DNA from: Streptomyces phaeoluteigriseus
GTDB lineage: Bacteria > Actinomycetota > Actinomycetes > Streptomycetales > Streptomycetaceae
NCBI RefSeq assembly: GCF_001896135.2
Contig: NZ_MPOH02000015.1
Location: 305,268-369,267 of the forward strand
Direction of reading: 5' to 3'
DNA length: 64,000 nt
The notes under the pieces: model-generated
Told to the model about the DNA's origin: nothing
Databases searched by the model: none
What the model saw: only the letters and a program-made list of their open reading frames with translations
Made by a program: the position numbers and the translations under genes
Part shown: piece by piece, positions 63,738 to 64,000 of the stretch
Position numbering within the stretch: position 1 is the stretch's first letter
How the letters are laid out: each line of letters begins with the position of its first letter

Positions 63738-64000
63738 TCAGTCCTTCTTCCGCTTGCCCCACCGCGGGGCCGGTACGGTCCGGCCCACGATCACGGTGCG
63801 TCGGGGCGCCTTGGCGGGCACGTCTTCCTTGCGGCCGCCGAGGGCCCGGCGTACGCCGTAGCCGAAGGCGGCCACCTTCACCAGGGGTCCGCCGAAGGTG
63901 GAGGCGACCGTGGTGGAGAGCGCGGAGGCGTTCGAGGTGACCTCCTGGACGTCCGAGGCGATCGCGTCGACCCGGTCGATCTGGGTCTGTGCCGAGCGGA
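63738..64000 (-). CDS. DUF948-type membrane protein, C-terminal part (cut by window edge)
   Basis: The minus strand from the window edge reads RSAQTQIDRVDAIASDVQEV, TSNASALSTTVASTFGGPLV, then a basic tail ending VPAPRWGKRKKD before TGA at 63738-63740. The pattern of a helical repeat followed by a basic end matches DUF948 proteins, which start with one membrane helix and resemble chemotaxis-type coiled coils. It sits 10 bases ahead of the DUF6167 gene. The N-terminus lies outside the window. Confidence 0.75.
   Translation of the reverse strand, partial: RSAQTQIDRVDAIASDVQEVTSNASALSTTVASTFGGPLVKVAAFGYGVRRALGGRKEDVPAKAPRRTVIVGRTVPAPRWGKRKKD

Noticed and set aside
63383-63940. Plus-strand frame over the end of the window
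   Set aside because: It is antisense to the DUF6167 and DUF948 genes, both of which have coherent protein sequence and coupling to alaS.

Overview
The window is a Streptomyces (or very close relative) chromosome core segment. Base composition is very GC rich, third codon positions are almost all G or C, GTG starts are common, and the order of recognisable genes (AAA/CbxX protein, rib-his cluster, chitinase, GuaB1, rsmB-fmt, priA-metK-coaBC-rpoZ-gmk-sIHF, pyr operon, bldD, nusB-efp, aro genes, mltG-ruvX-alaS) matches the central Streptomyces chromosome as I know it. I see no prophage, conjugative element, CRISPR array, tRNA or rRNA.

Layout. 1-3.6 kb: start of a secreted protein, a small P-loop kinase with an unresolved 5' end, a candidate small RNA and a TPR-AAA ATPase, followed by a MITE-like inverted-repeat element. 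3.6-6 kb: two overlapping CNNM/CBS membrane proteins behind three tandem palindromes. 6.2-11.2 kb: an FMN-riboswitch-led operon ribE-ribM-ribBA-ribH-hisE-hisG-PH protein. 11.3-13.8 kb: chitinase with DasR-like direct repeats in its promoter. 13.9-19 kb: ROK regulator divergent from an MFS exporter, an NCS2 uracil permease and a DUF5995 protein. 19-25 kb: a DavA/DavB-like lysine (or related amino acid) catabolic pair, an MFS protein, an Lrp regulator and an amino-acid permease. 25.5-29 kb: GuaB1 (GMP-reductase-type), a barstar inhibitor next to a damaged RNase gene, and a SorC regulator. 29-40 kb: rpe, rsmB, fmt, a small HTH protein, priA, metK, coaBC, rpoZ, gmk, sIHF. 40.2-50.3 kb: pyrR-B-C-(membrane protein)-carA-B-pyrD-F with a PyrR-binding hairpin at its 5' end. 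50.5-51 kb: bldD, divergent, with BldD boxes. 51.2-64 kb: efp-nusB, an aminopeptidase P homologue, a P-loop protein, aroE-aroC-aroK/aroB, mltG, ruvX, alaS and two small envelope-type proteins.

How it fits together. The window joins housekeeping metabolism (flavin, histidine, pyrimidine, aromatic amino acid, S-adenosylmethionine, CoA and guanine nucleotide synthesis) with translation and replication functions and the developmental master regulator BldD. Accessory functions are limited to chitin use, amino-acid catabolism and an RNase/inhibitor pair. Control elements readable from the sequence are an FMN riboswitch, a PyrR RNA hairpin, two BldD boxes, two DasR-like sites, several palindromic operators and strong hairpin terminators.

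Quality warning. At least seven genes that are normally intact (ROK, MFS, rpe, coaBC twice, carB, the gene between pyrC and carA, RNase) carry single-base gains or losses, mostly in G/C runs. Several of these genes are essential or needed for prototrophy, so consensus or assembly indels are more likely than real mutations. Frameshifted genes should be read with that in mind.
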